Shown here: piece after piece, positions 1 to 8,025 of the stretch
How the letters are laid out: every line of letters begins with the position of its first letter
How positions within the stretch are numbered: position 1 is the first letter of the stretch
Source of the DNA: an uncultured Bacilli bacterium
Lineage (GTDB): Bacteria; Bacillota_I; Bacilli_A; RF39; UBA660
Assembly: GCA_947627525.1 (NCBI GenBank)
Contig: CANQWJ010000001.1
Span: 1-50,773 of the forward strand
DNA: 50,773 nucleotides
Direction of reading: 5' to 3'
Position numbers and translations under genes: made by a program
The notes under the pieces: model-generated
Databases searched by the model: none
Seen by the model: only the letters and a program-made list of their open reading frames with translations
Told to the model about the DNA's origin: nothing

Positions 1-77
1 TAAAAGGACTGTCACCTGTTCAATTTAGGTTACAATCCTTAAATAATTAAACTGTCCAACTTTTGGGGTTCAGTTCA
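1..77 (+). mobile_element. Right end of an IS3-family (IS150-group) insertion sequence, cut by the window edge
   Basis: Bases 53-77 read TGTCCAACTTTTGGGG followed by TTCAGTTCA and end in CA. Read from the other side this gives TGAACTGAACCCCAAAAGTT, a typical terminal inverted repeat of IS150-group IS3 elements. The preceding 50 bases encode the C-terminus of the transposase in the matching orientation. The rest of the element lies upstream of the window, so completeness, the left repeat and the target duplication cannot be judged. Confidence 0.8.
3..50 (+). CDS. IS3-family transposase OrfB, last 15 residues (partial)
   Basis: The frame starting at base 3 reads KGLSPVQFRLQSLNN and then TAA. 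KGLSPVQFR matches the conserved tail (GLSPVEYR type) of IS150-group OrfB, the DDE transposase with an integrase core. Its stop lies just inside the terminal inverted repeat, as is usual in this group. Only the tail is visible, so no catalytic residue can be checked. It is the only transposase sequence I see in the window. Confidence 0.75.
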   Translation, partial: KGLSPVQFRLQSLNN

Positions 78-96
78 TTTGATTAGGTCTTTTTTG

Positions 97-849
97 TTAT
101 TGTGCTAATTTGAAGAAATCAATCTTACTAGTTGCAGCACCTTGGGTAGCACCATTAACTATTTCAGTTGGAACTACTACATCACTTTCCTTATTAAAGG
201 AAGAGAATGTATAATTTGTTGCAATATTAGTATTAGTAGTGGCATCAGTTACTGCATAAGATATATTAGATATATATCCATCATTTGTAAATGTAACACT
301 AATTAGGACATTAGATAAAGTAGTATTACCTTCGACAATATTACTAGTAAATTGATATGTTTTTCCACCTATCATAGCAACATTATCTAAAGTCTTAACA
401 TACTCAATTACTTTTGAAAAATCAGGTAAAGTCATTTCTGCATTAGTATTCTTTTCCCATTTAACATTATCTGAAGAATAATATTCTAATTTATTAGCAA
501 TGTCATAGTAATAATAACTCATAGTACCATTAGATAATGTTGTAACGGTTTGAATAGTATTATTTTTAACATCAATATGATTGTTTGTATTTACTTCGAT
601 AGTAGTTTCACCTGTTGAAGCTACTGAACTAATTGCTAAATCATAATTTGTATAATCAGAATATTCTTTTATCGTCTTTTCTTTGAATTCAGAGCTATTA
701 ATCTCTTCTTCCTTATTTTCATTATTTTCTTGTTGTTTTGGAGTATCCTTGTTATCTCCATTCTTAGTTAAGAAAAAATAGCCACCACCAGCTAATGCAA
801 CTAAAGCAACTAGTATAATTAAAACACCAGTTTTTTTCATATTTTTCAT
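97..849 (-). CDS. Membrane-anchored extracellular protein of unknown function
   Basis: This 250-residue protein starts with a short basic stretch and a hydrophobic segment (about residues 7-27), followed by an Asn/Glu/Lys-rich linker (about 31-52). This looks like an uncleaved signal anchor, since there is no lipobox cysteine. The rest is a Thr/Asn/Ser-rich exported domain of short predicted beta strands, about residues 60-250, with no catalytic motif I recognise. The start is supported by GAGGATGG upstream of the ATG. It lies between the IS end and pheT on the same strand as the pheST genes. It could be a lipoprotein-like or substrate-binding domain of unknown role; I do not recognise the family. 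Confidence 0.75.
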   Translation of the reverse strand: MKNMKKTGVLIILVALVALAGGGYFFLTKNGDNKDTPKQQENNENKEEEINSSEFKEKTIKEYSDYTNYDLAISSVASTGETTIEVNTNNHIDVKNNTIQTVTTLSNGTMSYYYYDIANKLEYYSSDNVKWEKNTNAEMTLPDFSKVIEYVKTLDNVAMIGGKTYQFTSNIVEGNTTLSNVLISVTFTNDGYISNISYAVTDATTNTNIATNYTFSSFNKESDVVVPTEIVNGATQGAATSKIDFFKLAQ

Positions 850-916
850 ATCACACCATCCTCGATTATAAATATACCATTTTTTTAAATAAATTAAAAG
901 AGGGAAAATGAAAAAA

Positions 917-938
917 AGAGATAATTTTACTTATCTCT
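917..938 (-). terminator. Rho-independent terminator after pheT
   Basis: On the minus strand AGAGATAA pairs with TTATCTCT across a 6-base loop and is followed by a run of T. The stem overlaps the last codons of pheT, an economical arrangement seen repeatedly in this window. Confidence 0.8.
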
Positions 939-3314
939 TAGAATAGCATTAAATTTGCTGCTGACAGAATCAATTGCTTTATTGAATAATTGCATTACTT
1001 CTTCATCATTTAACGTACGTGTTGGATCCATAAATGTTAACTTAAAGGCAATACTCTTTTTATCACTACCAATATTTTCCCCAACGTAATAATCAAATAT
1101 TTCAACTTTGTCAAGAATGTGACCACAAGCTTTTTTGATTACTTCACAAACATCACTACTTACGACATCACGGTCAAAAATAAATGCGAAATCTTTGACA
1201 ACTGTTGGATACTTAGAAATTTCTTTATTCTTAATACCACGAACTTTAACATTGAATAATTTATCTAAATCTAGTTCAAATGCATAAAGACGATTTTTAC
1301 TAATACTTGGATGGACGACACCAACGTAACCTACGACATCACGGTCAATAGTAATTCTAGCACTTTGATATGGATGAAAATCTTTTGGAAGATCAACCGT
1401 ATCAAAATGATAACGATTAGTAAATCCTAAATATTCAAACAAGTTTTCTAGAATTCCTTTAATAGTATAGAAATCAATGACGATTTTATCCTTGTGCCAG
1501 TCATTACTAATAAGAGTACCACAAAGAATTCCACTAACTAAAGACTTTTGCGTAGTTACGCCATTTTCTAAGTAATAAATATCACTATCTTCAAAAATCA
1601 TAATATCATTATTTTTTCTTGCTGTATTATAATTGACAACATTAATAAGTGATGGCAATAAACCAGTACGTAAATACTTTCGATCTTCACTCATTGGAGA
1701 AGCAATTGTAATATAGTCTTTTGGATCATTAGTAAAACGATTTAAACTATTAATATCCGTTAATGTGTAACATTTTACTTGATATAGACCAAGAGAAGTT
1801 AAACGATCTCTTACCAATTTATTAAAATAGTATTTATCTTCATAATGACCTGGTGTATTAGCTGTTACTGGTAAAGTAGAAGGTAATTTATCAATTCCTT
1901 CAATACGCCCTATCTCTTCAATTAAATCTTCTTTGATATGAATATCTAAACGATGAGAAGGAACATTAACAATAAATTTATCTTTTTCTACTTTGACATC
2001 GAAACTTAGTTTTTTAAAAGTATCTAAAACATCGTCATTAGTAAACTTTATACCTAAAAGCGAATTTACATCGTCTAAAGTTATTTCAATAATGTTTTCT
2101 TTATAGTCAATAGTATCATACTTTTGTAGTCCTTTAACAACGGTACCACCAGCATATTTTTCTAATAGATAACAAGCTCTATCAATAGCCATATAAGTAC
2201 GTTTTGGATCAATTCCTTTTTCAAAACGACTACTTGCTTCACTACGTAAAATCTTATTAGCAGTACGACGAATATTGCTAGAATTGAAAATAGCACTTTC
2301 AATAATAACTTCGGTTGTATCTTCTTCAACCTCGGAATTAAGTCCACCCATAACCCCAGCAAGACAAACAGGTCCTTCTTCGTTAGCGATGACAATATCT
2401 TGTTCTGATAAAGTACGTTCTTGACCATCAAGAGTAACAATCTTTTCATCTTTTTCAGCTTGACGAACAATTATCTTATTTCCAAGCGTACGATGGTCAA
2501 AGAAGTGAAGAGGCTGTCCATATTCCAACATTACATAGTTTGAGATATCAACGACATTATTGATGGAACGAACACCACTAGCCATTAATCTTGCTTTTAA
2601 CCAATTAGGACTTTCGCCTATTTTTAAGTTTTTAACACAACGGGCAAGATATAATGGACATTTATCTGTTTCGACATTAACACTGACATAGTCTTTGATG
2701 TCATCAACTTCTTCTTTAACTTTTGTTTCAGGAAGTTTAACTTTAGTACCAGTAATTGCCCCTATTTCATAAGCCATTCCAAGAACACTTAATAAGTCTC
2801 CCCTATTAGCTGTCAATTCAAAGTCGATAGTTGTATCATCATACCCTAAATATTTAAGTCCATCTTCGCCAATAGGAGCATCTTTATCTAAAACATAAAT
2901 TCCCATTTCACGCGTTTCACCAGTATACTTAGGATCTACTCCAAGTTCCGTCAAACTACAAATCATACCATTAGATTCGACACCACGGATAACACTTTTT
3001 TTAATTTCACCATCAGGAAGAACAGCACCTGGAAGAGAGACCAAAACTTTTTGTCCTTTATCAACGTTTGGAGCCCCACACACAATTTGGGTAACTTCAC
3101 CAGGAGCAATCTCTACTTGACAAACATGGAGATGATCACTATCAGGATGATCTTTAATCTCTTCAACATAACCAACAACAATTTTAGTAGCACTACTCAA
3201 TTTTTCAATTGTTTCATATTCATTACCAATCATTGTCATTGCTTCAGCAAGCTCATAGTCGGAGTAATTAGATGTATCAATATAATCATTTAAAAAATTA
3301 CGACTCAACTTCAT
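927..3314 (-). CDS. pheT: Phenylalanine--tRNA ligase beta subunit
   Basis: Beta chain of the (alpha-beta)2 phenylalanyl-tRNA synthetase, which charges tRNA-Phe in the cytoplasm. Its 795 residues match the usual bacterial length. In order: an EMAPII-like tRNA-binding domain (about 40-150, with HPDSDHLHVC and VCGAPNV), the B3/B4 editing domain (about 210-390), B5 (about 405-475), the catalytic-like core, and a C-terminal anticodon-binding FDX-ACB domain (from about 703, YPTVVKDFAF). The ATG follows AAGGAGGAG. The stop of pheS and this start share one base (TAATG), so the two subunits are translationally coupled and controlled by the T-box upstream of pheS. Confidence 0.98.
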   Translation of the reverse strand: MKLSRNFLNDYIDTSNYSDYELAEAMTMIGNEYETIEKLSSATKIVVGYVEEIKDHPDSDHLHVCQVEIAPGEVTQIVCGAPNVDKGQKVLVSLPGAVLPDGEIKKSVIRGVESNGMICSLTELGVDPKYTGETREMGIYVLDKDAPIGEDGLKYLGYDDTTIDFELTANRGDLLSVLGMAYEIGAITGTKVKLPETKVKEEVDDIKDYVSVNVETDKCPLYLARCVKNLKIGESPNWLKARLMASGVRSINNVVDISNYVMLEYGQPLHFFDHRTLGNKIIVRQAEKDEKIVTLDGQERTLSEQDIVIANEEGPVCLAGVMGGLNSEVEEDTTEVIIESAIFNSSNIRRTANKILRSEASSRFEKGIDPKRTYMAIDRACYLLEKYAGGTVVKGLQKYDTIDYKENIIEITLDDVNSLLGIKFTNDDVLDTFKKLSFDVKVEKDKFIVNVPSHRLDIHIKEDLIEEIGRIEGIDKLPSTLPVTANTPGHYEDKYYFNKLVRDRLTSLGLYQVKCYTLTDINSLNRFTNDPKDYITIASPMSEDRKYLRTGLLPSLINVVNYNTARKNNDIMIFEDSDIYYLENGVTTQKSLVSGILCGTLISNDWHKDKIVIDFYTIKGILENLFEYLGFTNRYHFDTVDLPKDFHPYQSARITIDRDVVGYVGVVHPSISKNRLYAFELDLDKLFNVKVRGIKNKEISKYPTVVKDFAFIFDRDVVSSDVCEVIKKACGHILDKVEIFDYYVGENIGSDKKSIAFKLTFMDPTRTLNDEEVMQLFNKAIDSVSSKFNAILRDK

Positions 3315-4363
3315 TATTTATCTCCTCCTTCGATGCGATTATAGTTCTTTAAGAAACGTAAATCATTAGTATAGAAATCACGAATATCATTTATTCCATA
3401 TTTAAGCATAGCAATACGTTCAATTCCAATTCCAAAGGCAAATCCTGTAAACTTATTAGAATCGAAACCACAACCGTTTAAAACATTAGGATGAACCATA
3501 CCACTACCTAAAACTTCGATCCATCCTGTTCCTTTACAAATGTTACATCCTTTACCACCACATTTCATACAAGAAACATCAACTTCATAACTAGGTTCGG
3601 TAAAAGGAAAGAAACTAGGACGGAAACGCACTTCACGGTCACGTCCAAACATTTTACGAGCCATTTCTTCAAGAGTTCCTTTTAAATCAGATAAAGTAAT
3701 ATTTTCACCAACAACTAACCCTTCCATTTGCATGAATTGATGAGAATGCGTTGCATCATCAGCATCTCTTCGATAAGTCTTCCCTGGACAAACAATCTTA
3801 AATGGCTTTTTCTCTTGATTTTTTAACATACTTCGAACTTGGACAGCACTAGTTTGTGTTCTAAGTAGTTCTTCATCAGTAATGTAAAAAGAATCTTGCG
3901 CATCTCTTGCTGGATGATCTTTTGGCAAGTTTAACATTTCAAAATTATATTTATCTATTTCTACTTCTGGACCTGATACGACATCATATCCCATTGATAT
4001 AAATAATTCTTCTAATTCATCACAAATCTTTGTTAAAGGGTGAACACCACCGACACTAACCTTAGTACTAGGCATTGAAATATCGATCTTTTCACTTGCT
4101 AGTTTTGCATTTAATTCTTTTTCTTTTAATGAACTTTCTAACTTTGTCATCTCTTCTGTCAATTCATTTTTTAAATCATTAGAAATACGACCTACTTCTT
4201 TTCTTTCATCAATGGAAAGTTCTTGCATATTTTTCGTAAGTTCGGTAATAAGTCCTTTTTTTCCAAGATATTTAATACGTAAATCATTTAAATCAGCCGT
4301 TGTCTTAACACTTTCTAAATCTTTACTAAATTCACTTCTAATCTTTTCTTGTTTTTCTTTCAT
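3314..4363 (-). CDS. pheS: Phenylalanine--tRNA ligase alpha subunit
   Basis: Catalytic alpha subunit of phenylalanyl-tRNA synthetase, 349 residues. An N-terminal coiled-coil arm (about 1-90) binds tRNA and is followed by the class II core: motif 2 (FRPSFFPFTEP), THSHQFMQMEG, and a CMKCGGKGCNICKGTGW cysteine loop common in this family. GFAFGIGIERIAML is motif 3. I place the start at the ATG at 4363, preceded by AGGAGATG. The open frame continues upstream to 4426, but that part is the T-box antiterminator and not protein. It overlaps pheT by one base. Expression should rise when uncharged tRNA-Phe accumulates. Confidence 0.97.
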   Translation of the reverse strand: MKEKQEKIRSEFSKDLESVKTTADLNDLRIKYLGKKGLITELTKNMQELSIDERKEVGRISNDLKNELTEEMTKLESSLKEKELNAKLASEKIDISMPSTKVSVGGVHPLTKICDELEELFISMGYDVVSGPEVEIDKYNFEMLNLPKDHPARDAQDSFYITDEELLRTQTSAVQVRSMLKNQEKKPFKIVCPGKTYRRDADDATHSHQFMQMEGLVVGENITLSDLKGTLEEMARKMFGRDREVRFRPSFFPFTEPSYEVDVSCMKCGGKGCNICKGTGWIEVLGSGMVHPNVLNGCGFDSNKFTGFAFGIGIERIAMLKYGINDIRDFYTNDLRFLKNYNRIEGGDK

Positions 4364-4375
4364 TCTCTCATCTCC

Positions 4376-4612
4376 TAAAAATAAAACACAGTTAAAATCA
4401 AAGGACGATTCTAACCGTGTTACCACCTTAATTCATAGTTTATACTATGCACTCAAAGTTCTTAACGCGAACTATTCGTTTAGCATTTTACTAAAAGCTC
4501 TTAGAACGAATTCATAGGTATTTATTTATTGTCTTTCACCAAAATGACAAATTCTCTAAAAATAAATATGATCTATTACTACTTTCTAGTCATCGCTTTT
4601 CATAACAAACAT
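4376..4612 (-). promoter_or_regulatory. T-box riboswitch, Phe-specific (UUC specifier), upstream of pheS
   Basis: The minus-strand leader carries a Stem I with AGTAGTA and AGAGAA elements. The specifier reads GAA-TTC-G with TTC at 4508-4510, a Phe codon. The T-box AAGGTGGTAACACGG lies at 4415-4429 and pairs with the tRNA acceptor end. The same bases enter a competing terminator: CACGGTTAGAATC (from 4419) pairs along 13 positions, two of them G-U, with GATTTTAACTGTG (to 4387), followed by TTTTATTTTT. This is the classic transcription-attenuation design: uncharged tRNA-Phe stabilises the antiterminator and lets pheST be read. Confidence 0.93.
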
Positions 4613-4642
4613 ATTATATCGCACAATAACAATGCAATGCAA
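4613..4642 (-). promoter_or_regulatory. Sigma-A promoter of the T-box-pheST operon
   Basis: On the minus strand TTGCAT (4642-4637) and TATAAT (4618-4613) are separated by 18 bases, which places transcription start at the beginning of the T-box leader. Confidence 0.75.
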
Positions 4643-4667
4643 GAATATTTTATGAATATACTAAAAT

Positions 4668-4705
4668 AAAAATTAGGATTAATATAATAAAATATCCTAA
4701 TTTTT
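4668..4705 (-). terminator. Terminator between the 4742 gene and pheST
   Basis: A perfect 12-bp inverted repeat, AAAAATTAGGAT and ATCCTAATTTTT, with T-rich flanks on both strands. It ends transcription of the minus-strand gene above and insulates the pheST promoter. Confidence 0.8.
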
Positions 4706-4741
4706 ATCTAATTTATATAATCAATATGATAAATGTCAATA

Positions 4742-5347
4742 TTAAGAACCATTTCTATTTAATGGTTTCATTGTTTTTTGAATAGCTCTTCCTTTTCCTT
4801 CATCAGAAGAGTAATCACTAACAGGTTGTGAATACAACTTATCACTTTTACTTCCAGGTAACCCCGCCGTTAACTTTATATCATCAGACCATTGTTCAGC
4901 ACCCATCATAGCATTTATTCTAGCGCTATGATTACGTAACTCAATAGAACCATCTTTTTGATAAGACTTGGTCACTTCTTTAGAATCAGATGAAACTTTT
5001 GTATCATTCACTACGCTGTCCACCACATCTTCTCTTTTTTTATAGTTAATAAATTTTGCTCCTTCAGGATGTTCAGCTTTAGTATAGTATTTATTTTGAC
5101 TAAGCTGTTTCTCTAATCTTTCGTCTGAAGAACAAAAGTATACAATAAGACCAGCATATAATAAGATTGAAAAGGCAGCCACTGGCCAAAGCACAATTGA
5201 TGTAAGAATATTATTTAATCCTATTATTCTATTTTTTTCTCTTACATAACCCTTTTTTTTGGCTTTAGCATCAAATATTTTAGTAAGAATATAATCCTCA
5301 ACTAAGCATCCACATTCACAAATAACTCCTGTTAATAAATACGACAT
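4742..5347 (-). CDS. Hypothetical membrane protein
   Basis: This 201-residue protein has one clear hydrophobic hairpin (about residues 44-72, LTSIVLWPVAAF to IVYFC), preceded by a basic stretch (AKAKKKGYVREKNR). A Ser/Lys-rich hydrophilic tail, probably disordered, makes up the second half. An N-terminal CECGC cluster (residues 10-14) could bind metal or be acylated, but this is a guess. The start is supported by AGAGGGGGAAT. It has its own strong promoter and terminator, so it is a single-gene unit. I do not recognise the family. Confidence 0.7.
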   Translation of the reverse strand: MSYLLTGVICECGCLVEDYILTKIFDAKAKKKGYVREKNRIIGLNNILTSIVLWPVAAFSILLYAGLIVYFCSSDERLEKQLSQNKYYTKAEHPEGAKFINYKKREDVVDSVVNDTKVSSDSKEVTKSYQKDGSIELRNHSARINAMMGAEQWSDDIKLTAGLPGSKSDKLYSQPVSDYSSDEGKGRAIQKTMKPLNRNGS

Positions 5348-5384
5348 AATAAATAAATTCCCCCTCTTTTTCTAATTGTGACGT

Positions 5385-5413
5385 ATTATATCATATATGT
5401 CAAAAAATGTCAA
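5385..5413 (-). promoter_or_regulatory. Consensus sigma-A promoter of the 4742 gene
   Basis: On the minus strand TTGACA (5413-5408) and TATAAT (5390-5385) are separated by 17 bases, an ideal consensus. It starts directly after the frr terminator. Confidence 0.85.
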
Positions 5414-5416
5414 GAA

Positions 5417-5441
5417 AAGAACTATACTGTCAATAGTTCTT
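5417..5441 (-). terminator. Terminator overlapping the frr stop codon
   Basis: AAGAACTAT and ATAGTTCTT form a 9-bp stem around TGACAGT on the minus strand, followed by TTCTT. The stop codon of frr lies within the structure. Confidence 0.75.
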
Positions 5442-5967
5442 CATCTTTTTCTTTTAATTTATCATCGATTATTTTATTATATTCATTAACTAAGTTTTGA
5501 ATAGCTGTACTCTTACTCTTTTCTTCATCTTCAGGCAAATTAGCTTTTTCAATAGCTTCAATGGCTTCATGACGAACATTACGGATTGATACTTTACCTT
5601 CTTCACTAATAGCTTTAACTTGTTTAACTAACTCTTTTCTTCTATCTTCTGTAAGCATTGGAATGACAATACGAATTGTCTCGCCATCATTATTAGGAGT
5701 ATATCCCAAATTAGCATCAAAAATAGCCTTTTCAATAGCTGATAAACAACTACGATCAAATGGTTTAATAAGTAATTGTCTTGCTTCAGGAACAGATATT
5801 GTCGCAAGTTGTTTTAAAGGTGTCATTGCCCCATAATAATTAACCATAACACCATCTAAACTACTAGGGTTAGCACGTCCCGCTCTTACCGTTTGAAATT
5901 TCTTTTCCGTTGCTTCTACTGCTTTTTTCATTTTTTCTTCAGCATCTTTTAAATAATCAAAATCCAT
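5422..5967 (-). CDS. frr: Ribosome recycling factor
   Basis: RRF works with EF-G to split the post-termination ribosome complex so subunits can be reused. The 181 residues fit the family (about 185). The long-helix bundle is recognisable from VRAGRANPSSLDGV (about residues 27-40), ATISVPEARQLLIKPFD, the GETIRIVIP turn and LTEDRRKELVKQVK. I choose the ATG at 5967, preceded by AGGAGAG; the frame extends six codons further, but those codons are the ribosome binding site. In many Bacillota frr follows pyrH and tsf. Here it follows a VanZ-like gene, so the usual cluster is broken. Confidence 0.97.
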   Translation of the reverse strand: MDFDYLKDAEEKMKKAVEATEKKFQTVRAGRANPSSLDGVMVNYYGAMTPLKQLATISVPEARQLLIKPFDRSCLSAIEKAIFDANLGYTPNNDGETIRIVIPMLTEDRRKELVKQVKAISEEGKVSIRNVRHEAIEAIEKANLPEDEEKSKSTAIQNLVNEYNKIIDDKLKEKDEELLTV

Positions 5968-6022
5968 CGTTTCATCTCTCCTCATTTTAATTTTACTAAA
6001 AAAAGATTATCTTATCAATAAA

Positions 6023-6460
6023 TTAAATAAAATATTTTAATTTAGTATAAAAATAATATAATAAAGAACCAATACTACCACCAATAGTATCAATTATAAT
6101 ATCTCGTATTTCACAACTACGCCCTATTATAAATAATTGATGTATTTCATCACTAACAGCATATAAACAAACAATTAAAATTGAACATAGCAAAACATTA
6201 ATAGAACTTATCTTTTTATTAAATAAAGCATTATATACTAAGAATCCCAATAGTAAATAAATACTGAAGTGGGCTATTTTTCTAATCAAAGTATGAAAAG
6301 CATCAAAAACAAAAATGTCATTTAAGTTAAATAGATCAAAAATGTTTCTGACAATTCCTGAACTAGTAGTACTGGATGCATTACTAGATTGATTAGAAAA
6401 ACAGAAAATAATAAACATTAATAATATTACCAAACCACATTTAAATATTTTCTTTTTCAT
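6023..6460 (-). CDS. VanZ family membrane protein
   Basis: This 145-residue protein has four hydrophobic segments (about 6-24, 67-82, 88-106 and 124-142) and the VanZ signature: RKIAHFSIYLLLG near the middle and SDEIHQLFIIGRSCEIRD followed by DTIGGSIG near the end. VanZ proteins are small polytopic membrane proteins; the founding member gives low-level teicoplanin resistance and most homologues have no known role. The start follows AGGTGAATC. The terminator of the upstream gene lies only about 16 bases before it, so it may be expressed by read-through. Confidence 0.85.
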   Translation of the reverse strand: MKKKIFKCGLVILLMFIIFCFSNQSSNASSTTSSGIVRNIFDLFNLNDIFVFDAFHTLIRKIAHFSIYLLLGFLVYNALFNKKISSINVLLCSILIVCLYAVSDEIHQLFIIGRSCEIRDIIIDTIGGSIGSLLYYFYTKLKYFI

Positions 6461-6476
6461 GATTCACCTATATAAA

Positions 6477-6496
6477 AAGTAGACCAAAGTCTACTT
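6477..6496 (-). terminator. Terminator after the lysine-rich membrane protein gene
   Basis: AAGTAGAC and GTCTACTT form an 8-bp stem with a 4-base loop, followed on the minus strand by TTTATATA. Confidence 0.65.
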
Positions 6497-6501
6497 CATT
6501 A

Positions 6502-6966
6502 TTATTTTTTCTTTTTTGTTGTAGTTTTCTTTTTTGGTGCTGATTTCTTTTTAGTTGGTACTTTTTTCTTACTAGTATTACTATTTTTCTTAGTTGGTGT
6601 TTCTTTAGTATTAGAAGAACTTGCCTTTTTAGGAGTTGTCTTTGATTTTTCTTCTGTCTTTTCTTCTTTTTTAACTTCCTTAACTTTAGCTTCAACAACG
6701 TCTTCTTTTTTTGTTGTACGTTCTTTAACTTTAATTTCTTCAATTGTCTTAGTTTCTACATCTTTCTTTTCTTTGCTCTCTTCATTCTTCTCGCCACGAT
6801 ATGTGAAACATAGTCCAATAAACTCAACAACAAGACCAAATCCCATAATGCAATTAGCGATTAAAGCATTTGCTCCTTCAATTAAATAACCATAACCTAA
6901 TGCACATATAAAAATTAATACACCAACTGCAAATATTACTTTTCCTAATTTATTATCTTTACTCAT
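6502..6966 (-). CDS. Small membrane protein with a histone-like lysine-rich tail
   Basis: This 154-residue protein has two hydrophobic segments (about residues 8-28 and 34-55, including ALGYGYLIEGANALI). A charged region rich in Glu and Lys follows (about 58-105). The last 50 residues are Lys/Thr/Ser/Pro only, with repeats of the TPKKA, TKKK and KKKS type like histone H1 or Hc1 tails. Such tails bind DNA or other polyanions. The start is supported by GGAGTG. It may tether nucleic acid, or an acidic partner, to the membrane; this is inference from composition. A second open frame in the same region (6468-6743) is an artefact of the repetitive codons. Confidence 0.75.
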   Translation of the reverse strand: MSKDNKLGKVIFAVGVLIFICALGYGYLIEGANALIANCIMGFGLVVEFIGLCFTYRGEKNEESKEKKDVETKTIEEIKVKERTTKKEDVVEAKVKEVKKEEKTEEKSKTTPKKASSSNTKETPTKKNSNTSKKKVPTKKKSAPKKKTTTKKKK

Positions 6967-7059
6967 ATTAACACTCCTCTATATAATAATAACATAAATG
7001 ATGAAAAATAAAAACATAATTTTTTTAAAAATTCAACTTAATCTTATAAAATTTAATAC

Positions 7060-7992
7060 TCAATTATTATTTTTATTTTTGAAATTTTCAAGAATAGCTT
7101 TTTGAGCCATTAAATAGGCATCATCAAGAGTACCACAAACAGCTAAAAATAGAGTTTTATGGCAAAAGATGGCACTCTTAATTCCTGATACTCTTTGAAG
7201 GTCATCATCAATTAAACCACCCCATTCTTTAGGGAAATCACATCTCGTAAGATAAGTATCCTTACTTTTAGGAATGGTATTAATATTGTATCCATTGCGA
7301 TTAGAAGGTGTGATAACAAACAAAATATCATTAGCTTTAGGATTACTTGATGTTATAACAAAGTCTTTAAATGGCAAATGTTTATCTAATACCATAATAT
7401 GATTAGTACTTTTTTCAATAGCTTCATCAACTATTTTTTTAGCACTAGCTTTCGCAAAACATTTTTTAACAGTCGCAGCAAAAATCATCAAAGCGATATC
7501 AACGGCCTGTTTGAAATAAATATCATTGTCAACTTCTTCATTCCAACAACAATTAAAGTCACCAATGATTGTATCAAGACTTCGATAGACGTATGGTGCA
7601 TTAATTACCGGAAATTCACCATTGTCAACCGCATCTATTCCTTCGACTAATTCTTTTTCAAGCATCGTAAAAACCATTTCCGCATACTCTTCATCAACAC
7701 GTCGTAAATAGTCCATTCCATACTTTTTAAAAATGAGACCAAAGGATGCATACTTTACTCCTGATGCATGACGCAAATTAAAGTCTTTCATGTGATGATC
7801 AAATTCACCATAGCCGACATCATAAACTAAAACATCTTTTTTTAAATCAGTTGGAACATCTAATACACGACAGACAACAGGATTATCAATAATTGTTGAA
7901 AGAAAAGCTGTCGCAAAAACTTCATCAGCATGAAACTTACCACCATGGGTAACCAAATTAGCTTCATAAACATTTTTGGTCATTTTAAGCAT
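7060..7992 (-). CDS. MYG1 family (UPF0160) DHH-like phosphoesterase
   Basis: About 310 residues. THGGKFHADEVFATA (from residue 15) and DVGYGEFDHH (58-67) are the metal-binding motifs of the MYG1 family, a branch of DHH phosphoesterases. Eukaryotic MYG1 is a 3'-5' RNA exonuclease, and bacterial members are scarcely studied. RCDFPKEWGGL near the C-terminus is also typical. Start choice is uncertain: ATG at 7992 sits 4 bases after GGTGAT, TTG at 8004 and ATG at 7983 are alternatives. It lies just downstream of the AAA/CYTH gene on the same strand. Confidence 0.85.
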   Translation of the reverse strand: MLKMTKNVYEANLVTHGGKFHADEVFATAFLSTIIDNPVVCRVLDVPTDLKKDVLVYDVGYGEFDHHMKDFNLRHASGVKYASFGLIFKKYGMDYLRRVDEEYAEMVFTMLEKELVEGIDAVDNGEFPVINAPYVYRSLDTIIGDFNCCWNEEVDNDIYFKQAVDIALMIFAATVKKCFAKASAKKIVDEAIEKSTNHIMVLDKHLPFKDFVITSSNPKANDILFVITPSNRNGYNINTIPKSKDTYLTRCDFPKEWGGLIDDDLQRVSGIKSAIFCHKTLFLAVCGTLDDAYLMAQKAILENFKNKNNN

Positions 7993-8025
7993 CTTTATCA
8001 CCAACTATGATTATATCAATTTTTC

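Noticed and set aside
4364..4426. N-terminal extension of PheS
   Set aside because: It encodes the T-box antiterminator and terminator; a good ribosome binding site precedes the ATG at 4363.
6468..6743. 91-residue Lys/Leu-rich frame on the minus strand
   Set aside because: It is a shifted reading of the lysine-rich tail of the 6502 gene and has no ribosome binding site.
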